A stretch of DNA of 35,783 nucleotides from positions 1-35,783 of the forward strand of contig CAICTM010001148.1 of NCBI GenBank assembly GCA_903772945.1, given 5' to 3'. The position numbers and the translations under genes are program-made. Below are positions 18,852-28,201 of the stretch, piece after piece; the first letter of the stretch is position 1, and the number at the start of each line of letters is the position of its first letter. Below the pieces are notes generated by a model that made no database searches, was not told the DNA's origin, and saw only the letters and a program-made list of their open reading frames with translations. Origin of the DNA: Seminavis robusta. Its lineage: Eukaryota > Bacillariophyta > Bacillariophyceae > Naviculales > Naviculaceae.

Positions 18852-20402
18852 GGCTACCAGTATTCCTAGATACTAATAGTATACTGCTTGCAGATTGCAG
18901 ATTGGTGGATATAGCTCTGTCAGGTGTTGATTGAGGTGCTGTGTCCAAAGCTACACTAGCTGTATAGTGACGCCTCTCTAGCCTCGAATGTGGACTAAAT
19001 AATTGTCACTGACCACAATGAACCTTGAAAAAGGAAGCCTGGACTACTCACTTGCTGCGATGAACAGTGTTCTGGTTGATGATGAAGACGAGGAGAAAAG
19101 ATCTCGATACAGTAGCTACTAGGGTATACAGACTAGCTAGCTTTGGCCGTCCTCAGCTCAGTCTCTCGCAATGGCGTCGACTGACTGTCAACAACGGGCG
19201 CTGGCTAGGACAAGGTAGGGCTTGATTGTGTCACACAACTTGAAAGAAACTCTTTGGGCCAACAGCACAGATACAACCACCGACACAAGAAACAGAAGTA
19301 AGTGATGAAGGGCTACAAAAGATCCCCACACACCGAAACTGGACCCAGTAACTATGCAGGGTTGGCACGAAATGTCCCCAAATATGACGTCACTCAAGGA
19401 AGACAGCTTTGAACGGGTAGTTGATGTAAATATAGGGTTAAAGAGCTGTAGACTCCAGATATTTGTATTTACTGTTTGCTTTACCACAGCTTCCTGATTC
19501 AATCCAAGAATCTTTCGCTCTAAAAATTTACGGTACCAATTCACCATGACCTGGCTTGAGGAACTGCTTCTCTGCCCCGGCACCAGTGTAGCAATGTGCA
19601 GCATGACTAATCCGCCAATGTGACCAAGCACCCTTGCAACGGGCGGCTGGTCCCTATTCGGTAGCCTAGAGATATACCTTCGCTGTGGCTGGCTAGCTAG
19701 CTCGCTAGTAGTCTACTAGAAGTAGAAGCAGCAGGAAAATACTGTGCAGGAAACCTTTGTCGTTTGTGCTGCTTCCTCCTGGTTGGACGTTGGCTGCGCG
19801 GCCAGTCAGAGTCTTCACGAGAATTTTGCAACTGACATACAAACACGGAAGAGAAAATTGGTGACGGAATGTTGGAGTTGCACATTCCGTCCGCTTGCTT
19901 CTCACCGTCATGCTTGAGATACTGTACTATGCAACGACTGCAGCAATGAATCAATAGTAGTGTCCTCGAACGCACAAGGCAAGAAGATTTCATCTTTCGG
20001 ATCCATATTAGGTACGTCTAGGCTAGTAACGTTCCAACCTTGCATTCTCTTCGATGAAAACGCGATCTCAGCTACATGTTGCTTGCGCCTACTAACATCT
20101 AAAGATCCTTCAACCATGATCATTCACGAAAGAAAACAAGAAACTCGCGGCAATAAACGATGCCTTCCACAGTGCAGTTCTACGTTTCGCAACATCTTTA
20201 GGCGTTCGGTGGTACTGAGCAAGCGACGCTTCGTTAAACGAGCTCTAGCCTCTCTCGCTGGCTACTAGCTATACCGGTAGTGAGTTGACTGAAAGCGCCC
20301 CATCAATACGTTTTTCAGATTACTATAGTTTTATCTGTTGTCCCGTACCAGGTACACATCAAGAGATGGCGGTGACAACATCTTGCTTTTGGGTTAGAAT
20401 TA
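18852..20402. other. 1.55-kb region without a confident gene
   Basis: It contains the promoter of the F-box-like gene at its left end. Minus-strand ATG-started frames at 19697-19993 (98 codons) and 19908-20123 (71 codons) overlap each other; the second has fairly protein-like composition but no recognisable domain. A 147-codon minus frame at 19188-19631 starts at GTG. A TGACGTCA palindrome lies at about 19385-19392. GCTAGCTAG runs occur near 19133 and 19690. None of these is enough to call a gene. Confidence 0.4.
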
Positions 20403-20861
20403 CTAAGAATCACTGCCACGGAGTCTTCGGCTATAGTAGTGAAAGTCAAAGATGCGCACATTCATCACCTGCCCACCACTCTGGATCATGTAAATGGAGA
20501 CTGGAAATCCTCTTGTTGGGTCATATGAAACCTGAATGCTTCGTGCTCCACTATCCATGTGTGTTTGTATGAAACCGAACCAGCTCCCCAATGTGACTGG
20601 CTTTAGCCAAGTAATTGGTTGGTTGTTGCCATCCACATAGGAGACAACACCCCCACCACGAACTTGTGTTGACAATGGGTAGACAGCAGAGGTATCACCG
20701 AATACTTGATGCTTGTAATCGTAATTAATGATTCCCATGCTCTCCCACTTTGCCCTTTCTCTGTTGAGATCATTTTGCACTTGCTGGCGGTTGTAGGCCA
20801 GCACAACCGGCGTGGCAAGCCACAATGCAAACAGGAGAGAGATGATTCCAGAAGTTTTCAT
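20403..20861 (-). CDS. Secreted DUF6174-like protein
   Basis: This is a 152-residue protein with ATG at 20861. A clear signal peptide (ISLLFALWLATPVVLA, cleavage near residue 22) is followed by a single small domain. Visible markers of DUF6174-type proteins are an N-terminal W-x-x-x-G-x-x-x-Y-x-Y helix/strand (AKWESMGIINYDYKHQ), a central TSAVYPLSTQVRGGGVVSYV, and the terminal strand pattern VSYDPTRGFPVSIYMIQ followed by VRIFDFHYY. The domain has no known enzymatic role, so it is best described as secreted or periplasm-like, of unknown function. It lacks the paired cysteines often seen near the domain start. It shares a 0.7-kb upstream region with the divergent Kazal-like gene. Confidence 0.8.
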   Translation of the reverse strand: MKTSGIISLLFALWLATPVVLAYNRQQVQNDLNRERAKWESMGIINYDYKHQVFGDTSAVYPLSTQVRGGGVVSYVDGNNQPITWLKPVTLGSWFGFIQTHMDSGARSIQVSYDPTRGFPVSIYMIQSGGQVMNVRIFDFHYYSRRLRGSDS

Positions 20862-21542
20862 GTTGGAGATTGTATCAAGATGTTGTTGGTTAGTTTTTGT
20901 TTTGTGTTTATGTTTGTGCTTTTGGTTGTGCTTTGGTTGGTTTTATGATAGATGATAGAGAGAGAGGAGTGGCTCCCTGTACCAAGGTTGCAGATCTTAT
21001 CAATCGTATGAATGAATTCAATCATGGTTGCGTCCATAGGGAGTTTCAGAGTTCCACCGGTCCCAGATGCTTCGCAGGAGTTGGCTTGGTGTGGACGAGA
21101 TAAGTATCCAGTTGAAGTTCAACATAAAAGGCAACTTTTCCCATTGTGCTGGTTACGCAGTCACAGTTTCAAAACGTAAAATCACCTGCCGCTGGTAATA
21201 GCTGAACCCAGCAGGACCGTTCGACGGTTTTCATGAAAACCGTCGGACGGTCCAGGGAATGGGTCCGCAGCGGCGAACTCAACAGCAAAGCACAGCGGAT
21301 GGATACTCTTGCTCGTGTCTGTTTGTGCTCGGGATGCGACGATTAGAACTGTGAAAGAAAATCGAAGAAGTAACTGCGAAAGCAACGATCGTGGTCGCAT
21401 TCTTCAAGTTTGTTGAAAAGGGTCTGGACACACCGAGGTCGTGAAGATCAAAGTATTCAACATGTCTCTGCTTGGGCAATTCTCTCACAAACCCCAAAAA
21501 CGAAAACACGAAACAACGAAACAACAAATAACAAGATCCAAC
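20862..21542. promoter_or_regulatory. Divergent upstream region shared by two secreted-protein genes
   Basis: The 681-bp gap lies between the ATGs of the DUF6174-like (-) and Kazal-like (+) genes, so it should hold both promoters. Just upstream of the minus gene is a G/T-rich stretch (about 20881-20945). A long near-perfect inverted repeat lies at about 21214-21253. No further ORF is convincing. Confidence 0.5.
21214..21253. repeat. 40-bp near-perfect palindrome (hairpin)
   Basis: The left arm GGACCGTTCGACGGTTTTC and the right arm GAAAACCGTCGGACGGTCC match at 18 of 19 positions, with only AT between them. It lies ~290 bp upstream of the Kazal-like ATG and ~350 bp from the DUF6174-like ATG. 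It is GC-rich at its ends and is not part of a recognised transposon. Confidence 0.85.
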
Positions 21543-22043
21543 ATGAAGCTTTCAACATTCTTCTTCTTTGCCCTTGCCACAAGCCAAGCAAGCGCTAGCC
21601 TCCTTCGACGCACCCAGCAATCCTGCCCAGTTGTACCACGAGGTACTGTCTGCCCTGCTTTGGAAGCGCCAGTGGAGTGCGGACAGGGTTACGGATGTTA
21701 CTACAGCAATGACTGTTTGGCCCAAGCCGCTGGATACAATATCCACTACTGTCGTCAGTCTTGCCCTGTCCCTTCCCGAAACAGGTGCCCCACCCACCAT
21801 GATCCAGTGTTGTGTGGCCCCGAGTTTGAATGCGAGTACGAGAATGAGTGCGTTGCCAATGCTGCTGGGTTTGTTGGTTGTCACCCGATCAATCCACCCT
21901 CCGAGTCTTGCGCTATCCCCACTCAAAACAGGTGCCCCACCCACCTGGATCCAGTGTTGTGCGGAAGCAACTACGATTGTGAGTACGAGAATGAATGTGT
22001 TGCCAATGCCGCTGGATTTGTTGGATGTATTCCTGCCTGGTGA
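21543..22043 (+). CDS. Secreted cysteine-rich protein with three Kazal-like repeats
   Basis: The frame is open from a GTG at 21441, and an ATG also occurs at 21462. ATG 21543 is preferred because it directly starts a signal peptide (MKLSTFFFFALATSQASA). The product has 166 residues. Three tandem ~46-residue modules begin near residues 28, 74 and 123. The last two are almost identical, each with CPTH-x-DPVLCG, then C-x-YENECVANAAGF and VGC. The PVxCGx...YxNxC core resembles the Kazal serine-protease-inhibitor fold. An additional cysteine takes the place of the usual Thr before Tyr, so an altered disulfide pattern is likely. Extracellular protease inhibition is inferred from the family only. 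An adhesive or cell-wall role is also possible. Confidence 0.8.
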   Translation: MKLSTFFFFALATSQASASLLRRTQQSCPVVPRGTVCPALEAPVECGQGYGCYYSNDCLAQAAGYNIHYCRQSCPVPSRNRCPTHHDPVLCGPEFECEYENECVANAAGFVGCHPINPPSESCAIPTQNRCPTHLDPVLCGSNYDCEYENECVANAAGFVGCIPAW

Positions 22044-22723
22044 ACAAGCAAGCGTCTGCATGCATGGCTTGGCTGAGAGAAAAGCCACGGCCATGATACG
22101 TGGCTGACGTAACGGTAGAGAATAGTAACTGACTGACTACTTGTAAATAAGAAAGAAGTTAGAATGAAGGACTTTGTTTCTTGAAACCTACCAGCTTCTG
22201 TACATGAAAGGGTACCAGTGAGGTACTGGTGACTGGCAAGCGAGATAGGCAGACAATGAACTAGATAGTACATGCAAACACGCGAACGTCTTGGTTTCTT
22301 CGTCTGGATAAAAAGTTGGTTCGTGCGTTCGATGTGGCGGTAGAACCAAAAGCCCTGGAAGCGACCCTGCCTTCACAGGATAGGACAGGGGTTCCTTTGG
22401 GAGGTGCAATAACTATGTTCGTATGTTCCATCATAATACGAGCAAGCAATGGTTTTTTGGACGCTGGTGTCTCAGCACGAAATCTGCACACATCTTATCG
22501 TAGCACTGCAGGCATGATTTTGAAGCACCACCTCTTGAAAGCTCCATAAAGCTTTGCTCTCAGAATGGTACTCCGAGATCATGTGTATCCAAGTTTCAGC
22601 TACCTAAGTATCTTTGTGACTTGGATGGGAAAGAGTGGAGCAAGAAGCTCCCAAACAAGACTGTGGCTTTGGCACCTACCTGGCGATTGGTTAAGGTTTC
22701 CAGACAGTTAGTCTACTTTGACC
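22044..22723. other. Intergenic region between Kazal-like and SGNH genes
   Basis: This 680-bp gap should contain the Kazal-like 3' UTR and the SGNH promoter. Small frames on both strands are short, mostly start at TTG/GTG and look like noise. A GGTACCAGTGAGGTACTGG imperfect inverted repeat sits near 22210. Nothing else is recognised. Confidence 0.45.
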
Positions 22724-23548
22724 ATGACATTGCAACTCGTCCTTACTCGACCCCTCTTGTTTACGGCAGTTGCCGCAGTTGGGTTCTTATGCTTTGGCCG
22801 TGGAGCCAGAGCCGAAAAGACCATTGTGGTTTCCTGCGTGGGAGATTCCATCACGTCGCGGGGTTGTGCCTCAAAACCCAACATGACCTACGTGGCTCAG
22901 TTGGGTCGTATGTTGGGAAGTAGCTATCAAGTAACCAATTATGGAGTCTCTGGCACCACCATGCTCAAGAATGGATATTGCGGGAATGCGGACCTTCACT
23001 GTGGTGGCAACTGCACCTACTGGAAGACCAAAAAGTACGAGGAGGCCATGGAGTCTCAGCCCGACATTGTGACAATCATGCTGGGCACCAATGATGCCAA
23101 GGGATGCAACTGGTATGGACCTCCCAATGGAAATCCTTCGGGAGTGGAATATCACAAAGCATTTGTCGACATGGTCCACAAATTTCAAGCATTACCCTCC
23201 AAACCCAAGGTCTACCTGGTAACGCCACCTCCCTTGGTCAATCCACCAACTCATCCAGACGATCCCCCTCCTTATAACATGACCAAACAGGTATTGAATG
23301 AAATCATTCCAAAGGAGCAACTCCCAGCACTATTGAAGGAGACTGGGGCAACGGGAATCATTGATGTGTGGAATGCGTTGGGTGGGACCACTGCCTATTT
23401 TAATGCATCCATGACTTGCGATGGATGTCATCCCAAGGATCCTGCCATGACCATTATTGCTAGGACCATTGCCAACGCAATCTTGTCGTCGTCGTCGCCA
23501 GACGATCATCCCAGCCAGAAGAGCAACCAGCAGGAAATCGCCTCTTGA
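22724..23548 (+). CDS. Secreted SGNH/GDSL-family hydrolase (esterase)
   Basis: The product has 274 residues from ATG 22724 (context TTGACCATGAC; the frame opens at a TTG two codons earlier). A signal peptide of ~30 residues (FTAVAAVGFLCFGRGARA) precedes the domain. All SGNH blocks are visible: GDSIT at 40-44 (nucleophile Ser42), NYGVSG around 66-71 (oxyanion Gly), GTND at 121-124 (Asn123) and DGCHP at 233-237 (Asp233/His236). It therefore looks catalytically competent. Family members cleave ester bonds in lipids, acetylated sugars or polysaccharides; the substrate cannot be told. Extra cysteines (CGNADLHCGGNC region) are consistent with a secreted, disulfide-bonded protein. The C-terminus is a polar Ser/Gln-rich tail. 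Confidence 0.9.
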   Translation: MTLQLVLTRPLLFTAVAAVGFLCFGRGARAEKTIVVSCVGDSITSRGCASKPNMTYVAQLGRMLGSSYQVTNYGVSGTTMLKNGYCGNADLHCGGNCTYWKTKKYEEAMESQPDIVTIMLGTNDAKGCNWYGPPNGNPSGVEYHKAFVDMVHKFQALPSKPKVYLVTPPPLVNPPTHPDDPPPYNMTKQVLNEIIPKEQLPALLKETGATGIIDVWNALGGTTAYFNASMTCDGCHPKDPAMTIIARTIANAILSSSSPDDHPSQKSNQQEIAS

Positions 23549-24982
23549 AAAAGTTCTCTCAACTCTCAAGGGCAAAGATATACATGTATATTGAGTTCGG
23601 TGCATGCATGCATGCATGCATTCATGCATTGTTGTGGATCAATAAACCCGACTACTCAATTTATAGATGCACATCACAAACTATCGCGCTTTGTTGGTCA
23701 CAACGAATGCATTGTTGACCACAACCGTACAAATTTAGCTCGATGCATTGTACACGTTCCCAACTGCCACAATTCCATTGTTGCCAGTTTCCAACTCCTC
23801 TCTGCAATGGACCAAAGCTAACTAACTAACTAAAAAGGATTCATTGTAGATAGATTGCGATAGCTACCGGTAGACCATGGAACATGGAAAGAAACTATAG
23901 GCACAAATTCGCTCCAATACTTTGACTTTAGTAGAGCCATACTCCATCATTATCAGCACATTGCGATGCACTTGGCCTGTGGCCAGCCAACCTGCAACAA
24001 CAGCATGTGGCTGGCTCTCTTGCTACTGTATTAGCAGACACAAGTTTTGCGGTGTGGGAGCGCCCTTCCCTCTTCAAGACAGAGGATCCTCCACAACCGT
24101 CGAATGAATGTATTCCAGCCTTACTGGCCAATTTATTGAGTTTGTTCCGCTTTAGGCTCTTCTCGATCTCGAACGGTGGCCACATGTCCAAGGTCCACTC
24201 GTTGAATAGCCCTACTGTCACCCCTCTAATCCTTTTCGACTGTACATCACCAATACTTAAAAAAGGAATCTCAACTTCCTTAGAGGTCTTGCCGAAGACC
24301 AGAAGGGAGATGATGTTGTTATATCTACAAGTTTCACTAGTCATGACTCAATAACAATAGACATGGTTGCCAACTTTGGCGAGATCTTTGGCACTAAATC
24401 TCTGGTGATCCTCCAAGAGTAACAGAGGATGACTCGGAGTTAAACAAAGACTCGACTGGATCATGTTTTGACAGTCAGTCATGTATCATTCCGTATTTTG
24501 GCCATCAAAGAGATGGCGTCTAATTCATATCTTGCTCAGAGTACTTAAAGCTTAATACTGAGTACTCCAACATTTTTGTTGAATAGCTGTGGATTTCTCG
24601 CTTTTAAATCTATGTGCTTCTCATGTGCTTCTAGTATTTTCCAGGGCATAACTCCTAAAATCTGTCGTGGCCATTGGAACGTCGCCAATAGGACCCGGTG
24701 GTTGACTCACGAAGCTCTTTTGCTCAGCGCCAAAGTAAGGTTGCATGCATCTCACAAAACTCAGAAAAGCAAGATCACCAAAGCAACTTGAGAAGGGAAG
24801 CGAAGCGATCAAAGCAAACTAGCAAGAAGGATTGGATTGACCGGAAGGAAGACCATTCTCACTGATGCGCCACTACAGTAAGACTGAATTCAGAACTGAC
24901 TACGCTTTTACCATTCAAGCTATCCTACCAACACAATAAGATCAACACAACTCATACTACTACTACTACAATCACTCACTCA
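23549..24982. other. 1.43-kb region with one weak ORF and a TGCA simple repeat
   Basis: The region holds a (TGCA)n run at about 23601-23630, (AACT)n near 23817-23833, the weak minus-strand ORF at 23928-24344, and the promoter of the CAP-domain gene at the right end, with a TAC/CTA-rich run just before its ATG (about 24951-24970). No RNA gene is recognised. Confidence 0.45.
23928..24344 (-). CDS. Weakly supported hypothetical 138-residue ORF
   Basis: This is an ATG-started minus-strand frame of 138 codons. The first ~85 residues have protein-like composition (for example IPFLSIGDVQSKRIRGVTVG and NEWTLDMWPPFEIEKSL). The last third is Cys/Arg/Ala-rich (ATCCCCRLAGHRP) and looks less genuine. No domain, signal peptide or membrane helix is recognised. 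It could be a small lineage-specific gene, a decayed fragment or chance; a transcript would decide. Confidence 0.28.
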   Translation of the reverse strand: MTSETCRYNNIISLLVFGKTSKEVEIPFLSIGDVQSKRIRGVTVGLFNEWTLDMWPPFEIEKSLKRNKLNKLASKAGIHSFDGCGGSSVLKREGRSHTAKLVSANTVAREPATCCCCRLAGHRPSASQCADNDGVWLY

Positions 24983-25999
24983 ATGATGTGCCTTCAGGAA
25001 CTTTGGAATGTGCGTCGCTTCGGCGGTGCTGCCAATGGAGCAGATCCTACTACCTGTACAAGCAGCAGCAAGAGAGGGCGCAAGGGCAGTCTTCATCTCA
25101 AGAGACTTCGTCGCTCCAACAACAAAAAGACGAGTTCTCTAGGAACTCTTTCCGATACGTTTGATGAAACGACTTGGAATCACGAACCGACAGAGACGCA
25201 TCATCATCATCATCATCATGACACTACTACTACTACACATGCTACACACGCCACAACAAATACTAATACTACTAATACAGATGTCCATCTGTGCAAACTG
25301 CGCAAAAAGGAGATTGGCAGTGTCGATGCTAGCCGCAGTTACGCGTATTTGAGCAATCACGTGCGAGTCAATCAAGAACGCCAACAACGCGATATTCCTT
25401 TGCTCACAAGATGCAGTATCCTCGATGAAATGGCCCGTGGAAAAGCTGTGGAAATGGCACACGCCAATCAAATCCTGACACCCTATCGGAGTGATACGTT
25501 GGTGGAACACGTTCAAAAGACACTGTCACTGCAACTCTTGCATCAACTTACCATGCACGGAATTGACAATCCCGCTCGACAGTGTATACTCGATTCACGA
25601 TTTGTCAAGTTTGGAATGGGAACTTGTCGGGGCGCGGATGGTTTGATTTATGTCAGTCAACTCTTTCAAGGGACCCCGCCTCCCAAAAAGACCACTCCAT
25701 CACTTCCAAGTGCTACTACTAACAGTCCATCGGACGACTTTTCCCGCGTCTTTGTGGTCCCCACCGATGTCGTGACCAAGAATCCCGCCACCCGTAAAGT
25801 CCCCACCATTGATATTCGCGTCGATCCGGTATTACTCATGTCCAAACATTCCAAAAGTCGACGACAGCTATTGCTGCAACGACGAGCGCAGAGTGAAACT
25901 AGTTTGGGAAGCAGCAACAACAAGAAACGACGATATCCGTATACTACATTGTCCACCACCATTACGACACAAGCACAACCACAGCAACCTACTAGCTAG
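24983..25999 (+). CDS. CAP (SCP/PR-1-like) domain protein, probably intracellular
   Basis: This single-exon 338-residue protein starts at the first of two adjacent ATGs (24983). It has a basic Ser/Asn-rich N-terminus and a polar linker with a seven-His run and Thr-rich stretch (about residues 73-105). The CAP-like core spans about 120-232: NHVRVNQERQQRDIPLL, then SILDEMARGKAVEMAH, then a helix and ILDSRFVKFGMGTCRGADGL followed by IYVSQLFQG. The final ~100 residues are basic and low-complexity (SKSRRQLLLQRRAQ, NNKKRR). CAP proteins are usually secreted; no signal peptide is seen here. The first conserved His position appears replaced (ILTPYRS). A function cannot be assigned; a nuclear or cytosolic location is inferred from the basic patches. 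Confidence 0.78.
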   Translation: MMCLQELWNVRRFGGAANGADPTTCTSSSKRGRKGSLHLKRLRRSNNKKTSSLGTLSDTFDETTWNHEPTETHHHHHHHDTTTTTHATHATTNTNTTNTDVHLCKLRKKEIGSVDASRSYAYLSNHVRVNQERQQRDIPLLTRCSILDEMARGKAVEMAHANQILTPYRSDTLVEHVQKTLSLQLLHQLTMHGIDNPARQCILDSRFVKFGMGTCRGADGLIYVSQLFQGTPPPKKTTPSLPSATTNSPSDDFSRVFVVPTDVVTKNPATRKVPTIDIRVDPVLLMSKHSKSRRQLLLQRRAQSETSLGSSNNKKRRYPYTTLSTTITTQAQPQQPTS

Positions 26000-26581
26000 C
26001 TAGGTGTGGTACTGTACCAAATAGACAAGTATAACTATACTAAAAAAGGGGATTTCTAAAGATTTAGTGACAGAAACCAATCGACAGTAAATGTACACAG
26101 TATCTAGCTAGCTAGCTGGCTGGACCAAAAGAGCGCCATTAGGAGTGGACATTGCCAGGTGAGGGCTCAACCCAACCAATGGCGCAGTGCCTAGCTAGCT
26201 AGCTAGACAGACAGATTGGGAGAACATACCACTGCTGTCATCCAAAAAACAATGTGCATACATACATATTATTTGTTCCACTCTTCCTTCAGCCTGCCTT
26301 TTCCCCAACTGGACCGTCACTCTCTGCGTATGGTTTTCCAGAACGTACCGTACCTCGGAGATTCAACAAGTCTAAACGTTGGGTGCAATGACAACTTCGC
26401 TTTCTTTTAATCCTGGACCCAGCCACAGGATACCAATAAAGTTCACGTACTATGGCGTGCATGTAGCTAGTAGGATCGGTACTGTATGGAATATGGAAAA
26501 GGAACCATTCGATCCAATCCAATGGTTCATGCAATCCGCTCATGCTGCCTCGCCAATTTGGCTTGACAAATAAGAACATGC

Positions 26582-26608
26582 ATCTGCACTGCATGCAGCA
26601 GTGCAGAT
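26582..26608. repeat. Perfect 11-bp hairpin with 5-nt loop
   Basis: ATCTGCACTGC (26582-26592) and GCAGTGCAGAT (26598-26608) are exact reverse complements around ATGCA. No T-run follows to suggest a polymerase III terminator, and no host gene surrounds it. Confidence 0.75.
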
Positions 26609-27013
26609 CACCTTCTCTTATCAGGCCTCCACGAGGATGGCTGGAATTCCTTTCCTCCCTATCTAGCTGCTATTGTCACGCACATAGCTAGACTTTGAAA
26701 TATGCTGCCCAGCACAGACTGTCTTGCTCCATTCTCAGTTGGCTGATGCACAAAGAAAGCATATTATTATGTTCAAGAGAAGAAAACTTATGGAAGGTTT
26801 CTTTAGCTAGTATGCACTCATCTTCTGCGCCGTACTTAGTTTCAATTGATACCAGTAGTACTACTGTACACCAGCCATCACGTCGAAAGTGCATCTGGAG
26901 TGTTGGAACAATGTGTAGCCAGTGGAATGAATGATTGAATTCAAGCATCCAACCTTCCAAACATGGTGGGAACAGTTGCACCTCTTCGGTACGGTAGGTA
27001 CTACCGTATGATA

Positions 27014-27196
27014 CTAGTACTAACCAGAGCCCGTGTGGGTGGAATGGGATTCCTGCGGATCATGGTGAAATCCTCAAGGACGGCTGCAAATGCCCACAGT
27101 GCAACATACTGTTTGTGTCCCATTCCTCTGCCCTGAACAAGGGTCGCCTGGATATATTATTGCAAAACCATGGCAATGCCTTTTCAAAACGAAGGT
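27014..27196 (+). pseudogene. Possible C2H2 zinc-finger-like coding remnant
   Basis: A frame ending at TGA near 27194-27196 reads WNGIPADHGEILKDG followed by CKCPQCNILF, then SSALNKGRLDILLQNHGN. The C-x-C-P-x-C-x3-F...L...H spacing is reminiscent of a zinc finger, and the composition is protein-like. There is no ATG in frame nearby, and the frame is only ~60 codons. It may be a decayed exon of a gene or mobile element. It ends ~70 bp before the TCGCGA-rich element. Confidence 0.25.
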
Positions 27197-27265
27197 GACG
27201 GCTTCTGCCTGTCAGTTGTCGTGACGGTCACTTGTGATTTCGCAATGGAACGGTTGATGGTACCT

Positions 27266-27924
27266 GGAAGTCCCCCGATTGGCGATCGCGGAACTCGCGA
27301 AAAGTCGTCAAAGTCGCGAAAGTGGTTAAAGTCGGCAGTCGTTCTAAGTCGCGTAAAAACGCGCAAAACGCACAAGTCGCGATTCAAGTCGCTCCAAGTC
27401 GCGATTTTGTACTAATAAACAGCTATTAAGGTCGCACTAAGTCGCGCAAATCGCGAAAGTCGCGCTGCAAGTCGCACTGGTCGCTCTCAAGTCGCGATAA
27501 TTAAAAATCGCGACTTAAAACCGCGACTAGCGCGACTACGGTCAAAGTCGCGATATTGACGTCATCGGCGGACTTCCTCCTGGAAGGTCCGCCGTCAGCC
27601 ATGTTTTAGCGATTAAGCCAGCCAGTCTACAATCTGTTGAACTCGCGTCTCGCGGACTCGCGATTGGACTCGTGACATCTCGTGCGACTCGCGAGTCTCG
27701 CGATGGAAAGTCGCGCACGCGTTCCAAAACTCGCGACGGACTTCCTTCTTTTCATACCAAAACTCGCGGGACTCGCGGTGGTCTCGCGACTCTCGTCGCG
27801 CAACTCGTGTTTTCGACTCGTTGTTTCGCGGGAGACTCGCTTTTCCGCGAGTTGCGCGAGAGTCGCGAGACTGTGGTTTATTTGGCTTTTGGAATCGCTA
27901 AAGTGACGTCACGGCGGGCCTTCC
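27266..27924. mobile_element. Paired TCGCGA-rich inverted-repeat elements
   Basis: A 0.65-kb stretch saturated with TCGCGA palindromes and CGCG words differs sharply from the flanks. The right-hand part (about 27582-27924) has terminal inverted repeats: the left end GGAAGGTCCGCCGT...TTTTAGCGATT...AAGCCA matches the reverse complement of the right end (GGCTTTT...AATCGCTAAA...ACGGCGGGCCTTCC). The left part ends at 27577 with the same right-end sequence (TGACGTCA then CGGCGGACTTCC), and its start near 27266 (GGAAGTCCCCCG) is a degenerate left end. So two similar elements sit end to end. The first is full of AAGTCGCG, the second of ACTCGCG. TGGTACCT flanks both sides (27258-27265 and about 27933-27940). 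No ORF looks real. Confidence 0.6.
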
Positions 27925-28201
27925 TGGTGCGCTGGTACCTGGTACGAGCGCCAAGTGTCACTATTAATAGTACATGTATCCATTAAAGCTTTCCAAGGAA
28001 ATTATTTATGTTGTTAAGGCTTCCTGTACCTGTTGAGAGTGACTCAGTCCCTCCACTGTCCACAAGAACTGCACAGACCCAAGTCGACATCAACCAAGTC
28101 AACAGCCATCAAAATCACCATTGAAGAGCTGCTTCAGCTCCTTGTTGATACTACTTGGATCGTCTTACATGTACAAGTAGTCGGGTGTGATCGGCGATAA
28201 G

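Larger units (their letters stand above)
26000..28201. other. 2.2-kb repeat-bearing intergenic region
   Basis: It contains GCTA/CTAG tetranucleotide runs (about 26105-26120 and 26191-26206), a perfect 11-bp hairpin (26582-26608), an 8-bp inverted repeat TACGGTAG/CTACCGTA (26990-27008), a short zinc-finger-like coding remnant (about 27014-27196) and the TCGCGA-rich compound element (about 27266-27924). The last ~250 bp likely includes the receptor gene promoter. No complete gene is supported. Confidence 0.5.

Noticed and set aside
19188..19631. 147-codon minus-strand ORF with a hydrophobic segment
   Set aside because: Starts at GTG, has no recognisable domain, and the composition elsewhere is Ser/Thr/Val noise.
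24007..24354. 115-codon plus-strand ORF
   Set aside because: Starts at GTG and overlaps an ATG-started minus frame with better composition.
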